Assembly (NCBI GenBank): GCA_023213215.1
Contig: CP096136.1
Span: 620,001 to 684,000, forward strand
DNA from: Flavobacterium sp. JAD_PAG50586_2
GTDB lineage: Bacteria; Bacteroidota; Bacteroidia; Flavobacteriales; Flavobacteriaceae
Reading direction: 5' to 3'
DNA length: 64,000 nucleotides
Position 1 is the first letter of the stretch. Each line of letters opens with the position of its first letter. The notes below the pieces were generated by a model. That model was not told the origin of the DNA. It saw nothing but the letters and a program-made list of their open reading frames with translations, and did not search any database. This document shows positions 1 through 9,999 of the stretch, piece after piece. The translations under genes were made by a program, and so were the position numbers.

Positions 1-3000
1 GAAACGCCGGTTACAACAACCTGTAACGATACCGGAGTACCACAATCACCTGTAGCATAAGCATAATAAGTACCTGGTCCTACCGGATTAGATGGTGTTC
101 CGGTTCCATAAGTAGCACCAGTTCCATCCGCATTCTGAGTCCATGTTACTGAAGCGTTGGTACCAGCTAAACCAGTATACGTTAAAGTGGTGGTGGTAGC
201 GTTACATACCGTACCTGCAGTTGCAGTTGCAGAAGCAAGAGTTACATTGTCGCAGGCAGTTTCAAAAGTCGCGCTAATTGTATGATTAGAAGTCACATTA
301 CTGAAAGTGTAAGTTCCTATCGCACCTTGTGAAACACCATCAACTAAAACATCCAAAATTAGGTAACCTGCATCAGGAGTAATAGTGTAAGCTGCACCAG
401 CACCTGAACAAACAGTTGATGCTCCACTTGGCGTAACGCTTCCATTAGCACCTGATGTAGCCGTAATAGTATAGTTCGGGCTAACAGTAACGGTTATATC
501 ATTTTGAGATGAACATCCGTTAAGGGATGAAGTAGCAGTATAAGTTGTTGTTACTGCTGGTGTGGCAGTAACCGTTGCACCTGAGTAAGTATTTAATCCT
601 GAAGAAGCTGGTGTCCACACGAATGTTGTTGGATTTGTCACACCAAATTGTAAATTATTACGTTGTGAATAACTATAAGTAGCTGTTGTAGAATTATTTA
701 CGCCGGAAGCTGTAGTATTATCAACTCTATAATATAATGTAGACACAAATGATGTAGCCTCATAGACCGCAGTACTTGTTCCTGAACCACCATCGTCGTT
801 ATTAGAGAAATTAGTCTCTATCAATATATTGCTGGCACCATCCCAAGTAAAGTTATTGTTGTTGAAGGCAATAGTATTCCATCCTAATACTGGTGTATAA
901 TCACCTGAACTACGAACGTTTGTAAAACCTGAAGTTACAAAATTCAAATCTGCAAAGCCATTCAATGCAGTATGTTGCATTTTAATCCTGAAGCCTTGTA
1001 AGGTTCTCGATGTTTCAGCAGCACTTAAATTAACTGCAAGGGATGATATAACACTTCCGTTTGTTAATCCCATAGCTGTCAACTCTGAAGCCAATATGAT
1101 CATTTGCTGTTTAGCTCCTCCATAGTAACTTTGTAAAGGGTTTGGCCCAAGTAATGAACTTGCTACACTCGCAGTTGTAGATGTGGTTCCCGATCCTAAT
1201 GCTGTAGTACCGCTTACAAGACCTCCGCTGGCTACAAGGTCAATCGAAGTTCCAGAACAGATTGTAGTAGCACCAGATGGTGTAATCGTTACCGCTGTGG
1301 GAGTTGTATTAACCACTACGATAGTTGTTGCTGTAGGAGATGTACATCCCAAAGCAGCTGCAGTAAATGAGTACGTTCCTGCTGCCAAAGAAGTTACACC
1401 AGTAATAGACGGACTTAGTAATGAAGAAGTGAAGCCATTTGGCCCAGTCCATGAGTAAGAAGTCCCTATATCTGTTGTACCCGTTAAGTTTAATGAAGTA
1501 CCTGTACAGACAGGAGCATTACTTCCTGCAGTTGCCGTTGGTACTGCTTTAACTGTTAATACAGCACCTGCACTTGTTACCGGGCTTCCGCATGTTGAAG
1601 TAACCACTACATCATAAGTGTCAGATTCAGAAAGAGATACGTTAGTTAAAGTTAATGTAGCTGTTCCTGCGCTTGCGTTTCCGGCAATCACAATATCAAC
1701 TCCTCCTTTACGCCATTGGTATGTAAGACCAGCTCCTGTAGCGGCAACTGTAAAAGTAGCCGTTTCACCAGCACATTTTACAGCAGCAGTAGGATCTGAA
1801 GTGATTGCAGCTCCTGAAGAAACGGTTACGGTTACCGTACCCGTAGCACTACATCCTCCTTGAGAGGCTGTTACATTATAAGTTGTAGTATCTGTTACAC
1901 CAGTAGCAATCGGATTAGCTAAACCTTCCTGTCCTGCAATAAATGTCGATGGTGTCCATGCAAATGTTGAAGGAGTAGGTTTTGCAAATGTATATCGCTG
2001 TCCGGAAGTAGGCCATACCGCACTTGTTGTGCCTGTAGTTGTAGATCCATTGGTACCATTTACAAATGTACCAGCAGTATCCTTAATTCCTATTGTACCG
2101 GCACTAGCTGGAGTTCCGGCACTAGCTCCATATATAATGTCTATTCTGCCAGGTTGGGCACTTGTAGATCCCCATAATACGTATTGATAAGAAGCATAAT
2201 TTGTTGCGCTCTCACCACCACTACCACCACCGGCATTTTTATTCATTTGAAACACATACTTACCTCCAGCAGCAGGACCATGCGTTAAATTACCTGCGTT
2301 AGTAGTATTTAAGTTCCCGTCTCTACCAAAAGCATAAATTACATTTCCACTTATTGAACTAAGGCTGCTTGCAACCGAAGTTGAGTTTCCTCCCAATACT
2401 ACATAACCATTGGTGCCAACTCCAAATGAAGTATAATTAGTCCCCAAAAAGTTAAAAGTAAATGAAGCAGGAGCAACAGTAATGTATCCATCATCTATAC
2501 TTCCTGACGTAACGGTAGTAACTACAACAGGTGTAGTTATGGCTTCAAGAGCCACGCCAGTACCGGTTGAATATGCCATCGACGATGCAGCGGTAACAGC
2601 CAAGCTCGCACTTGCAAGTAATTGTGAATTACCGCCACTACAAATTGTTGATGGAGTTGCGGTAACACTGTTTAATGTTACTACCGTACCAACAGTTAAA
2701 GAAGCAGTCGCCGTGTTAACACAACTATTAGTGTCAGTACCTGTTACCGTAATTGTTGTAGCAGTGGTAGGACTTGCGTTTACAAAAGCTCCGGTTGTCG
2801 CCGATAGTCCCGGAGTTCCGGTTCCCGACCATGCATAGGTAGAAGCTCCAGTCGCAGTAAGTGCAATTGGTGAACCTCCTGGCAAACAGAAAGTTCCTGA
2901 AGTTGGTGTTACCCCTACTGTTGGCAATGCATTCACAAGCACCGCTTTTTCTGCAGTAGTAAAACTCAAGCCACTGCCAGCACATGTAATTGTAGCTACA

Positions 3001-5624
3001 TAATAAGTAACCCCTGTTAAGTTGCCTGTTGCCTGAGAAGCACCAGTTCCTAAAGCATTTGGATAAGGCCCACCAGGAGTTGTTCCCGACGACCATGCAT
3101 AAGTAATACCAGGGTCAGTGTAAGTACCACTTAAGGAAAGGGTAGTGCCAGTTCCTGAACAAACTGAAGCCACACCTGTAATACTTGAAGATGCAGGCGT
3201 ACCTGTACACAGTGGCAAAGAAGTGAAGTTTCCTGCATCAGCACCAATATCTGTCGGAGTAAAACCTGAACGAGTCTGTCCGTCAAAATCATCAGTAACT
3301 GTTCCGATAGCTATACCTGCTCCTTCAGCAGAAGAAGATATAGACGGATTGATGTGTAAATCAGGAGTAGTTGCATTTGTTGGATCTAAATATTGCGGAT
3401 CAGAAGCACCACTATTAACATCCTGCCCTACAGCTGTTTTCCAAGCACCTAAGCTGGCTACATCTAATGCATTGAAACGACCAAATACTCCCCCACTTCC
3501 TGTTGCACTATATACATTGTAATTGATGGTTAAACCTGCTGGATTAGCAGCTGTTCCACCTACCTGTATACTATAGTTTTTACCTGTTGCACCAGAGTTG
3601 CTACGTGCATTAATAAAAAGATTGTTACGGAAGTTTCTCGTATTAGTAACGACTAAACTATTAAATGCAAACGAATTTGCTGTACCCGCGGTTGGCGAAC
3701 CTCCTACATATACACTATTGTGATAAAACGTGTCAGTTCCCGTTCCTGCTGGTTCGTTAATACCGTTCATTTGTATTGCATTCACAACACCAGTTCCTAA
3801 TGCAATCATATTGTTTGCAAAAGTTGTCGTACCTCCTGCTATTCTGATCCCATTTACCTCGGCAGAAGCACTGTTACTTGCAGCAGAAATATTATAAATA
3901 TTATTTCTTGAAACAGTATTTGCGGTACTTCCATTAAATTGAAGTCCGGTTACAACGGTTGCAGCAGTTGTATTTGTATTAGTAAGGTTGTAAATGGTAT
4001 TTTGATTAAACGTTACATTAACTCCACTTACTGTTGATAAAAACCCAATTACAGATGCTCCGGTTGTCGTACCGGTCCCTCCATTAGCAGTTAGATTCCT
4101 AATTGTATTAGAAGTTACTGTTGGGATGTTCGCATTAACATTCATACCTATTACTTGCGCTCCTGTTGAGGCAGATGAAGATTGTATTGAATTAGCAACA
4201 GTACCTCCAATTAAGTTAGAAGTTGCAGTCCAAGTACCCGCAGCAATAGTCCAAGCTCTTATACCATAAAATATAAAAGCTCCAGATGCTCCGGCATTAG
4301 TAATATTGATTCCTCCAATTTGGTTACTGTTTGTAGTCCATGAGTCGTTACCAAAGTTAAAGATTCCATAAACATCAGTTCCAGTGGTCGTGTTAGTGGA
4401 GAAAACAATTGAACCTGTAGCAGACTGGCTACCAAGAATATTGCTATTACAGTTAGCCGTTCCATTATTAACATATATTCCCGTAAACGGACTAGAACCT
4501 GCAGTTCCATTAGAAGTAACTCCTGTCAGACTAATACTGGCAATAGTATTATTGTTGATGTTTGATATTGTTCCTCCAGTAATACCATTAAAACGGATTC
4601 CATTAAATCTACCTGTAGATCCTGTCATCGTATAAGTACCTGTTTGCGTATTCGAAGCATATCCAATGATATTACCTGTAACCGTAAAGCCTTGTGCTCC
4701 CGAGGTAGCAGTAGCATTTTGAATATTTATCGCACTGTGTAAAGCTCCGGTTGTCCAGGTACGGGTACCTGTCTGGTAAAAACGGTTGTTTGTAATACTC
4801 ATTGCATTACAACCCCCATTAACATAAATAGCCGCGCTCTCTACTGCCGGTCCAAAAATATTTTCGAAATTGTTATTTGTAATTAAATTTCCGCTATTGC
4901 CTATAGCGGTTGTACTGGTTGAACCACTTAAGTAAATACCTTTTGTTGGCAGATTACTTCCTGCGGCTCCAATAGTACAATTAGAAATTGTATTGTTATC
5001 ATTTCCATTTGCAGTATTAGCATCTGTATGAATCATAATATTACCTCCATTAGTTCCCACAGCCATGGTTGCAGATCCTAATACTGAACAGTTTGTAATG
5101 GTATTTCCTGTGGCACCACCAATAAGTCTTATAGTACTTGTTAAGCTAGTGGCTGCTGTACTAAGGTTAGAAATTACTAAAGCATTTCCTCCGGTGTTTA
5201 AACCATCGAACGTCACATTATCCGCTCCATTTAAATTGATCATCGGATTTCCTCCTACTGTACCTGAAAGAGTACGGGTAGCTCCACCCGTTGGAGTAAT
5301 ATTAATAGTTGCCCATGCACCCGCATTAAGTGAAGTTACTCCATCTTCATTAGCAACGTCAGCCGTAATTGTGACAACAATGTTGTTTCCTGTCTGAGCA
5401 GTTGCGTTAAGCGCAGCAAATAAACCACCTGCTTTTGTAAGCGATGGATAAGTAGCTGCAAGTCCAGTACCTCCAGATACACTTATCTGTGCAGATACAT
5501 CAAATCCGGTAAGCATGCCGAGTAAAACCATTAAACCAAATAACCATCGGTTAATCCCCGTGGCACTGTCTTTTCTAAGGCGGGTATCCCTACCCACGTC
5601 CGTAGAAGTGTAATTTCTATACAT
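1..5624 (-). CDS. Giant secreted beta-helix / Ig-like repeat surface protein, 3' end outside window
   Basis: The reading frame is open from an ATG at 5624 to the window edge, about 1,874 residues with no stop, so the C-terminus is missing. I checked the frame by translating the start, several internal stretches and the last bases. A signal peptide with an unusually long N-region (hydrophobic core about residues 27-41, ending DVSAQ) is followed by about 730 residues rich in Asn/Thr/Gly turns (NNTI, GTAN), typical of a right-handed parallel beta-helix, ending near a DIGADAG motif. After about residue 790 come repeated Ig/PKD-like modules with SYSWTGP, TYAWSG and VCSGT motifs, as in SprB-like flavobacterial adhesins. 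Two other modules sit at about residues 1045-1210 (VGTNGYVVLG) and 1480-1645. By analogy it should end in a T9SS sorting domain and act on the cell surface. The adhesin role is inferred. Confidence 0.85.
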   Translation of the reverse strand, partial: MYRNYTSTDVGRDTRLRKDSATGINRWLFGLMVLLGMLTGFDVSAQISVSGGTGLAATYPSLTKAGGLFAALNATAQTGNNIVVTITADVANEDGVTSLNAGAWATINITPTGGATRTLSGTVGGNPMINLNGADNVTFDGLNTGGNALVISNLSTAATSLTSTIRLIGGATGNTITNCSVLGSATMAVGTNGGNIMIHTDANTANGNDNNTISNCTIGAAGSNLPTKGIYLSGSTSTTAIGNSGNLITNNNFENIFGPAVESAAIYVNGGCNAMSITNNRFYQTGTRTWTTGALHSAINIQNATATSGAQGFTVTGNIIGYASNTQTGTYTMTGSTGRFNGIRFNGITGGTISNINNNTIASISLTGVTSNGTAGSSPFTGIYVNNGTANCNSNILGSQSATGSIVFSTNTTTGTDVYGIFNFGNDSWTTNSNQIGGINITNAGASGAFIFYGIRAWTIAAGTWTATSNLIGGTVANSIQSSSASTGAQVIGMNVNANIPTVTSNTIRNLTANGGTGTTTGASVIGFLSTVSGVNVTFNQNTIYNLTNTNTTAATVVTGLQFNGSTANTVSRNNIYNISAASNSASAEVNGIRIAGGTTTFANNMIALGTGVVNAIQMNGINEPAGTGTDTFYHNSVYVGGSPTAGTANSFAFNSLVVTNTRNFRNNLFINARSNSGATGKNYSIQVGGTAANPAGLTINYNVYSATGSGGVFGRFNALDVASLGAWKTAVGQDVNSGASDPQYLDPTNATTPDLHINPSISSSAEGAGIAIGTVTDDFDGQTRSGFTPTDIGADAGNFTSLPLCTGTPASSSITGVASVCSGTGTTLSLSGTYTDPGITYAWSSGTTPGGPYPNALGTGASQATGNLTGVTYYVATITCAGSGLSFTTAEKAVLVNALPTVGVTPTSGTFCLPGGSPIALTATGASTYAWSGTGTPGLSATTGAFVNASPTTATTITVTGTDTNSCVNTATASLTVGTVVTLNSVTATPSTICSGGNSQLLASASLAVTAASSMAYSTGTGVALEAITTPVVVTTVTSGSIDDGYITVAPASFTFNFLGTNYTSFGVGTNGYVVLGGNSTSVASSLSSISGNVIYAFGRDGNLNTTNAGNLTHGPAAGGKYVFQMNKNAGGGSGGESATNYASYQYVLWGSTSAQPGRIDIIYGASAGTPASAGTIGIKDTAGTFVNGTNGSTTTGTTSAVWPTSGQRYTFAKPTPSTFAWTPSTFIAGQEGLANPIATGVTDTTTYNVTASQGGCSATGTVTVTVSSGAAITSDPTAAVKCAGETATFTVAATGAGLTYQWRKGGVDIVIAGNASAGTATLTLTNVSLSESDTYDVVVTSTCGSPVTSAGAVLTVKAVPTATAGSNAPVCTGTSLNLTGTTDIGTSYSWTGPNGFTSSLLSPSITGVTSLAAGTYSFTAAALGCTSPTATTIVVVNTTPTAVTITPSGATTICSGTSIDLVASGGLVSGTTALGSGTTSTTASVASSLLGPNPLQSYYGGAKQQMIILASELTAMGLTNGSVISSLAVNLSAAETSRTLQGFRIKMQHTALNGFADLNFVTSGFTNVRSSGDYTPVLGWNTIAFNNNNFTWDGASNILIETNFSNNDDGGSGTSTAVYEATSFVSTLYYRVDNTTASGVNNSTTATYSYSQRNNLQFGVTNPTTFVWTPASSGLNTYSGATVTATPAVTTTYTATSSLNGCSSQNDITVTVSPNYTITATSGANGSVTPSGASTVCSGAGAAYTITPDAGYLILDVLVDGVSQGAIGTYTFSNVTSNHTISATFETACDNVTLASATATAGTVCNATTTTLTYTGLAGTNASVTWTQNADGTGATYGTGTPSNPVGPGTYYAYATGDCGTPVSLQVVVTGV

Positions 5625-5985
5625 ATGTATTATTTAAAATTGAACTTTAAAATTATATAAGTTGCCAGTAATTAAAACAACTTTAGAATAACTATTTTTT
5701 AACATTTTCTTAATATCAGATTAAATTACTTTTTTTATCGACGAACTACACACTTGCCAAAAGAATATAATGAGTTATAAATTAGATTTTTTCCTACAAA
5801 GAATAATTTACATTACGATATTGCAATTTGTTAACACGTTTTATAAATGAAAAACAATTCTTTAACAAACTATTTTAACAATTCTGCAAATGTTAAGATT
5901 GAATTCATACTACTTAAATTTAAAACACACAAAAAAGACCCTCGATTTCTCGAAGGTCTTTCTTGTTTATTAAGTATAAAGAGTC
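5625..5985. other. Intergenic region between two T9SS cargo genes
   Basis: About 360 very AT-rich bases without a convincing gene. The right end holds the terminator of the 5986-8661 gene. The left part should hold the promoter and leader of the giant surface protein, but I see no clear TTTG / TAnnTTTG pair there. Nothing else recognised. Confidence 0.6.
5935..5960 (-). terminator. Rho-independent terminator of the 5986-8661 gene
   Basis: The hairpin pairs AAGACC with GGTCTT and TCGA with TCGA around a short loop, with one mismatch. In the minus direction it is followed by a T-run. It lies about 25 bases past the stop codon of the upstream cargo gene. Confidence 0.8.
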
Positions 5986-8661
5986 TTATCTCTTAACAAC
6001 CCTAACAGTCTTAACACTGTTCTCCTGTGATACTACTACGTTGTAAACACCACTTGGATAACGGTCTCCTATTGTTGTTGTTTGCAAATCAGATACTCTT
6101 ACCTCTCTCTGCTCAATCAGTCTTCCGATCATGTCGTATACTTTTAAGTCTACTGATGACTGGCTTGCTGATTTAACATCAATCATGAAGTTATTGGCAA
6201 ATGGGTTGGGATAAGCCAATGCTGTAAAGTCACCAATCATAGTATCCTCCTGTTTCAACGCCCCCGGAGTCCTAACCACACAATCGTGGTCGAATTCTCC
6301 TTCGCCGTAATAATTCACTGCAACATAAACATGATAGTTCGTGTTTGGCAACAAAGCATTTTCGCCTGTAAACATATTACAGTTGAAATAGTTGATTGGA
6401 GAAGTAGCATAATTAGTGTCTACCAATTCTGATCCGTCATATTGCTCTAACTTGAATGTATAAGTAGCTCCGGATACAAGACCCTCAGCATATACCTTAG
6501 TACTCTTAGTGGCAATCTGGTATGGCGTTTCATCATCTCCACATTGTGATCCCTGAATAACGGTCATAGGACCTCCAGGCGTAGTGATAAGACACTCTCC
6601 ATTATAGTTTGAAGCTCCGTTTGCCGTAGTTACACTTACTGCTACCAGGTAGATAGTATTGTGTTCAATAGCAACCGACCCACTTGTAAATGGTGCCGTC
6701 AGACGGAAGTTAGAATATGGAGTATCGATGTAAGCGTAAGTCGTTGGAGCGGATTGCTTAGCTATTCTGTAGCTGTAGCTTGTAGCACCTGCCACTCCAT
6801 TAACATAGATCTTAGAATTGATCGCTGCCAAGGTCTGACCACACTGATTCGTAGGTACAGTAACAGCAGCAACTGCCTGAGTAGTGACCGTACATAAAGT
6901 ACCATAAGCTGAAGTAACAGTGTTTCCACTAATCAAAAACTCATTCTGGATCTCAACATTATAAGTCGTTCCGTAAGTTGGAGTCAATCCTATAACATCT
7001 GTCAGTCTGAAGCTTGGATATGTAGTCTCAGCGTAAAAATAATTTGACGGTGCACTAGATACCGCAACTCTGTAACGGTAAAGTGTAGCCTGTGAAACGG
7101 TATTAGCTGCAAAGATTCTTGTGTTAACCGATGTCAATACCGGAGTACTTCCACAGTTGGAAAGCTGTGTAGCCTGGCAGGAAACCGCACTTACCACTAC
7201 CACTGAAGTATCAGGTGTAGTACAAGGGGAAGTAGCCGCAACTGTATATGTATACGTTCCTGCTCCACCCAAAGCCGGTGACCAGGTTCCGCCTGCATCT
7301 TCTTCTGTAATCGCAGCCTGCAACTGTGCTAAAGTAATATTGGTTCCTGAACAGATAGTGTAAACTCCGTCTAATCCAGCATTTGCGGGAGCCTGAACCG
7401 TTACTGCAGCAGGGGCGCTTGTAGCAGAACAGCCGTTAGCAGGATCTGTATAAGAATAAGTATAGGTAGTGCTTGGTCCGGTATACGGATTGGCAATACT
7501 ATAGCTTCCACCTGATGGCAAACCTGATAATGCGATTGAAGAACCGGCACATCCGCTTACATTAGCGGCAGTAACTGTTGGTGGGGTATTATTAAGGGTA
7601 GTGGATACATTAGCTGCTGCAGTACATCCGTTAGCTCCCGTTACCGTTACTGTAAAAGTTCCCGCAGTAGATACAGTAGTAGCTGCAGTAGTCGCTCCGT
7701 TTGACCAAGAGTAGGAAACACCGCCACTAGCCGTTAAGGTTGTATTGGGCACAGTACAAGTTAGAGCAAGTCCATTATTATTCGTGATACCTGCAGTAAC
7801 CGATGTAAATGTGAACGAATAATTGGCTCCCGAACTGTCATCATATCGAAGGACAGCTAACGAACGATCTGTTTCAGAGTCTGCATTAATTTGAGACAAC
7901 GTACGGGTGCTGGTATATACGTAATAGTAAACTGTAGTGCCACAAGTCTGAGTTGGAAGCGTTGCGGTCCATGAAGTTCCGGAACCTGTTGCCTGTACAA
8001 CCGAAGTATTTGCCGTAAAATCATTGATTCCCACTCTGTAACGAACATATACGTTTTCACCTGCAGAAGGTGTTGCACTTGTTGTGATACTAACTGTTGC
8101 CGCTGAAACATGAGTGTCCTGGCCTGTACGGGTTACTGTAACAGGATCATTAGCAGTATATCCTACATAGAATTTTGCATTTGTTCCCGTATAGCCAATA
8201 TCGGTGAATACAAAAGTATAACGACCCGCTGTACTCATATTCAATCCCATATCGTTGCCACTATTGTAGGCTGTAATACCATTAACCGCATTTAATCCAG
8301 CCTGAGCTACGCCGCTAAATACCCATTTGTTTTGAAACCGATTTCCTGATGGACCGGAAATAAAAAGAAAACCGCTTCCTCCACCGCCAGACATGTTAGT
8401 ATTGGAAACATCTCCTCCCGAGGCTTGGGCATTGTAAGTTTTAGTCCATTGTCCCCTACCGTCTGAACTGGGAGCCCCAGTATTGGTAGATACTCTACGG
8501 TAAGTTGAGTTCGCAGTACCACTTGTGTTGTAACCATTCATTTGCCCCACGACCTGAACCGGCTCTCCGCCAAATATGTTCTGTGCAATACTTTCTGTCG
8601 AAAAGGAAAGCAGCAAAAAATAGAACAGGCATGTAAATGTTTTGTGTAATTGTTTTTTCAT
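5986..8661 (-). CDS. T9SS-secreted protein with Ig-like domains and C-terminal sorting domain
   Basis: 891 residues. A signal peptide (cleavage near SIAQ, residue 27) is followed by an N-terminal module of about 240 residues rich in Gly/Ser/Thr that I do not recognise. Its later part (VYVRYRVG, VYYYVYTS) resembles a beta-sandwich seen in secreted Bacteroidota proteins. Ig/PKD-like modules (SYSWSNGATT, NGCSATS) and three diverged copies of a beta-rich repeat with Cys-Gly motifs follow. The last 76 residues (about 816-891) are a T9SS type A sorting domain: AYPNPF, KVYDMIGRLI, SGVYNVVV and a basic end. The product should be secreted through the outer membrane and held on the surface or released. 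The substrate is unknown. It has its own terminator and is probably monocistronic. Confidence 0.9.
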   Translation of the reverse strand: MKKQLHKTFTCLFYFLLLSFSTESIAQNIFGGEPVQVVGQMNGYNTSGTANSTYRRVSTNTGAPSSDGRGQWTKTYNAQASGGDVSNTNMSGGGGSGFLFISGPSGNRFQNKWVFSGVAQAGLNAVNGITAYNSGNDMGLNMSTAGRYTFVFTDIGYTGTNAKFYVGYTANDPVTVTRTGQDTHVSAATVSITTSATPSAGENVYVRYRVGINDFTANTSVVQATGSGTSWTATLPTQTCGTTVYYYVYTSTRTLSQINADSETDRSLAVLRYDDSSGANYSFTFTSVTAGITNNNGLALTCTVPNTTLTASGGVSYSWSNGATTAATTVSTAGTFTVTVTGANGCTAAANVSTTLNNTPPTVTAANVSGCAGSSIALSGLPSGGSYSIANPYTGPSTTYTYSYTDPANGCSATSAPAAVTVQAPANAGLDGVYTICSGTNITLAQLQAAITEEDAGGTWSPALGGAGTYTYTVAATSPCTTPDTSVVVVSAVSCQATQLSNCGSTPVLTSVNTRIFAANTVSQATLYRYRVAVSSAPSNYFYAETTYPSFRLTDVIGLTPTYGTTYNVEIQNEFLISGNTVTSAYGTLCTVTTQAVAAVTVPTNQCGQTLAAINSKIYVNGVAGATSYSYRIAKQSAPTTYAYIDTPYSNFRLTAPFTSGSVAIEHNTIYLVAVSVTTANGASNYNGECLITTPGGPMTVIQGSQCGDDETPYQIATKSTKVYAEGLVSGATYTFKLEQYDGSELVDTNYATSPINYFNCNMFTGENALLPNTNYHVYVAVNYYGEGEFDHDCVVRTPGALKQEDTMIGDFTALAYPNPFANNFMIDVKSASQSSVDLKVYDMIGRLIEQREVRVSDLQTTTIGDRYPSGVYNVVVSQENSVKTVRVVKR

Positions 8662-8907
8662 AAAAAAAGTATTAGGTTTTACAAATTAATAATAGCTTAG
8701 AAAAGCTCTTATAGCACTGTATAGGAGTTAGCAATGTAGATTGGGTGGATAAAACTATTAAATTATACCATCCAAATTACAAATCAGCACTAGGTAGTAC
8801 TCACGAAAACGTTTGCGTGTTGATAAATTGTTAATTCTAAGTTAATAAAATAGAGAATAGAGAAAAAATACTGTCAGAAATTATCAAGTTTATAATCATT
8901 CAATAAA

Positions 8908-8929
8908 AAATCCGCAGCTATGCGGATTT
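8908..8929 (-). terminator. Terminator of the polysaccharide operon, after rmlB
   Basis: Perfect 9-bp stem (AAATCCGCA / TGCGGATTT) with a 4-base loop, followed by T-rich sequence on the minus strand just past the rmlB stop. It marks the end of the wza-to-rmlB operon. Confidence 0.85.
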
Positions 8930-8942
8930 AGATAAAACTATT

Positions 8943-9989
8943 TTATTGATACTGTTTTTCGTAATACGTTTGATAATCGCCCGAAGTCACATGCTGCAGC
9001 CATTCTTCGTTAGCCAAATACCAATCTATAGTTTTCGCCAAACCTTCCTCAAAAGTTACGGAGGGTTTCCATCCTAATTCTGTATTGATTTTGGAAGCAT
9101 CAATAGCATACCGTAAATCGTGTCCTGGCCTGTCCTTAACATAAGTAATCAACTTTTCAGATTCGCCTGCTTCACGTCCCAGCTTAGCATCCATCTGACG
9201 GCAAAGTAATTTTACCAAATCAATATTCTGCCATTCATTGAAGCCACCGATATTGTAGGTTTCATGATTTTTTCCTTTATGGAATACCAAATCAATTGCA
9301 ATCGCGTGATCGATAACATATAGCCAGTCACGGGTATACTTTCCGTCACCATACACAGGAAGTGACTTATTATTAATTATATTGTGGATAAACAGTGGAA
9401 CCAGCTTTTCAGGGAAATGATTCGGACCATAATTGTTAGAACAATTCGTAATCACATAAGGCAACCCATAAGTCTCGCCATAAGCCCTTACAAAATGATC
9501 GGAACTGGCTTTCGAAGCGGAATAAGGAGAATTGGGATCGTAAGCCGTAGTCTCGGTAAACAATCCTTCGGCACCTAAACTTCCATAAACCTCATCGGTA
9601 GAAATATGATAGAATCGTTTTCCGTCAAAGTTGTCTTTCCATATTGTTTTAGCAGCGTTCAATAAGTTCATGGTACCAATAACATTGGTTTTTACAAACG
9701 CCAATGGATCGGTAATAGAGCGGTCAACATGGGATTCAGCAGCCAAATGCAGCACGCCATCAAATTGATGCTTTTGGAATAAATCATTTATAAAATCGGC
9801 ATCCACAATATCACCTTTTATAAAGGTATAATTAGGCGCTTTATCAATATCCGAAATATTCTCAAGGTTCCCTGCATAGGTCAAAGCATCCAGATTAAAA
9901 ATGTGATAGTTTGGATATTGGGTAACAAACCGTCTCACTACATGAGAACCAATAAATCCTGCTCCGCCTGTAATTAAAATGCTTTTCAT
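8943..9989 (-). CDS. rmlB: dTDP-glucose 4,6-dehydratase
   Basis: 348 residues, full length for RmlB. An extended short-chain dehydrogenase: the NAD-binding GGAGFIGSH motif is at residues 8-16, the STDEVYG segment supplies the catalytic Thr/Asp/Glu, and YSASK carries the Tyr and Lys of the SDR active site. It converts dTDP-glucose to dTDP-4-keto-6-deoxyglucose, the branch point to rhamnose and other deoxysugars. It is the last gene of the polysaccharide operon, 10 bases after the tviB-like gene. The partners rmlA, rmlC and rmlD are not in the window, so the final sugar cannot be read from here. Confidence 0.96.
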   Translation of the reverse strand: MKSILITGGAGFIGSHVVRRFVTQYPNYHIFNLDALTYAGNLENISDIDKAPNYTFIKGDIVDADFINDLFQKHQFDGVLHLAAESHVDRSITDPLAFVKTNVIGTMNLLNAAKTIWKDNFDGKRFYHISTDEVYGSLGAEGLFTETTAYDPNSPYSASKASSDHFVRAYGETYGLPYVITNCSNNYGPNHFPEKLVPLFIHNIINNKSLPVYGDGKYTRDWLYVIDHAIAIDLVFHKGKNHETYNIGGFNEWQNIDLVKLLCRQMDAKLGREAGESEKLITYVKDRPGHDLRYAIDASKINTELGWKPSVTFEEGLAKTIDWYLANEEWLQHVTSGDYQTYYEKQYQ

Positions 9990-9999
9990 TTCGTAATTA

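Noticed and set aside
1..5400. Several plus-strand ORFs of 80-125 residues rich in Val/Pro/Ala
   Set aside because: They are shadows of the giant minus-strand gene; its Thr/Asn/Gly-rich codons read backwards as Val/Ala/Leu/Pro runs. No start signals or family motifs.
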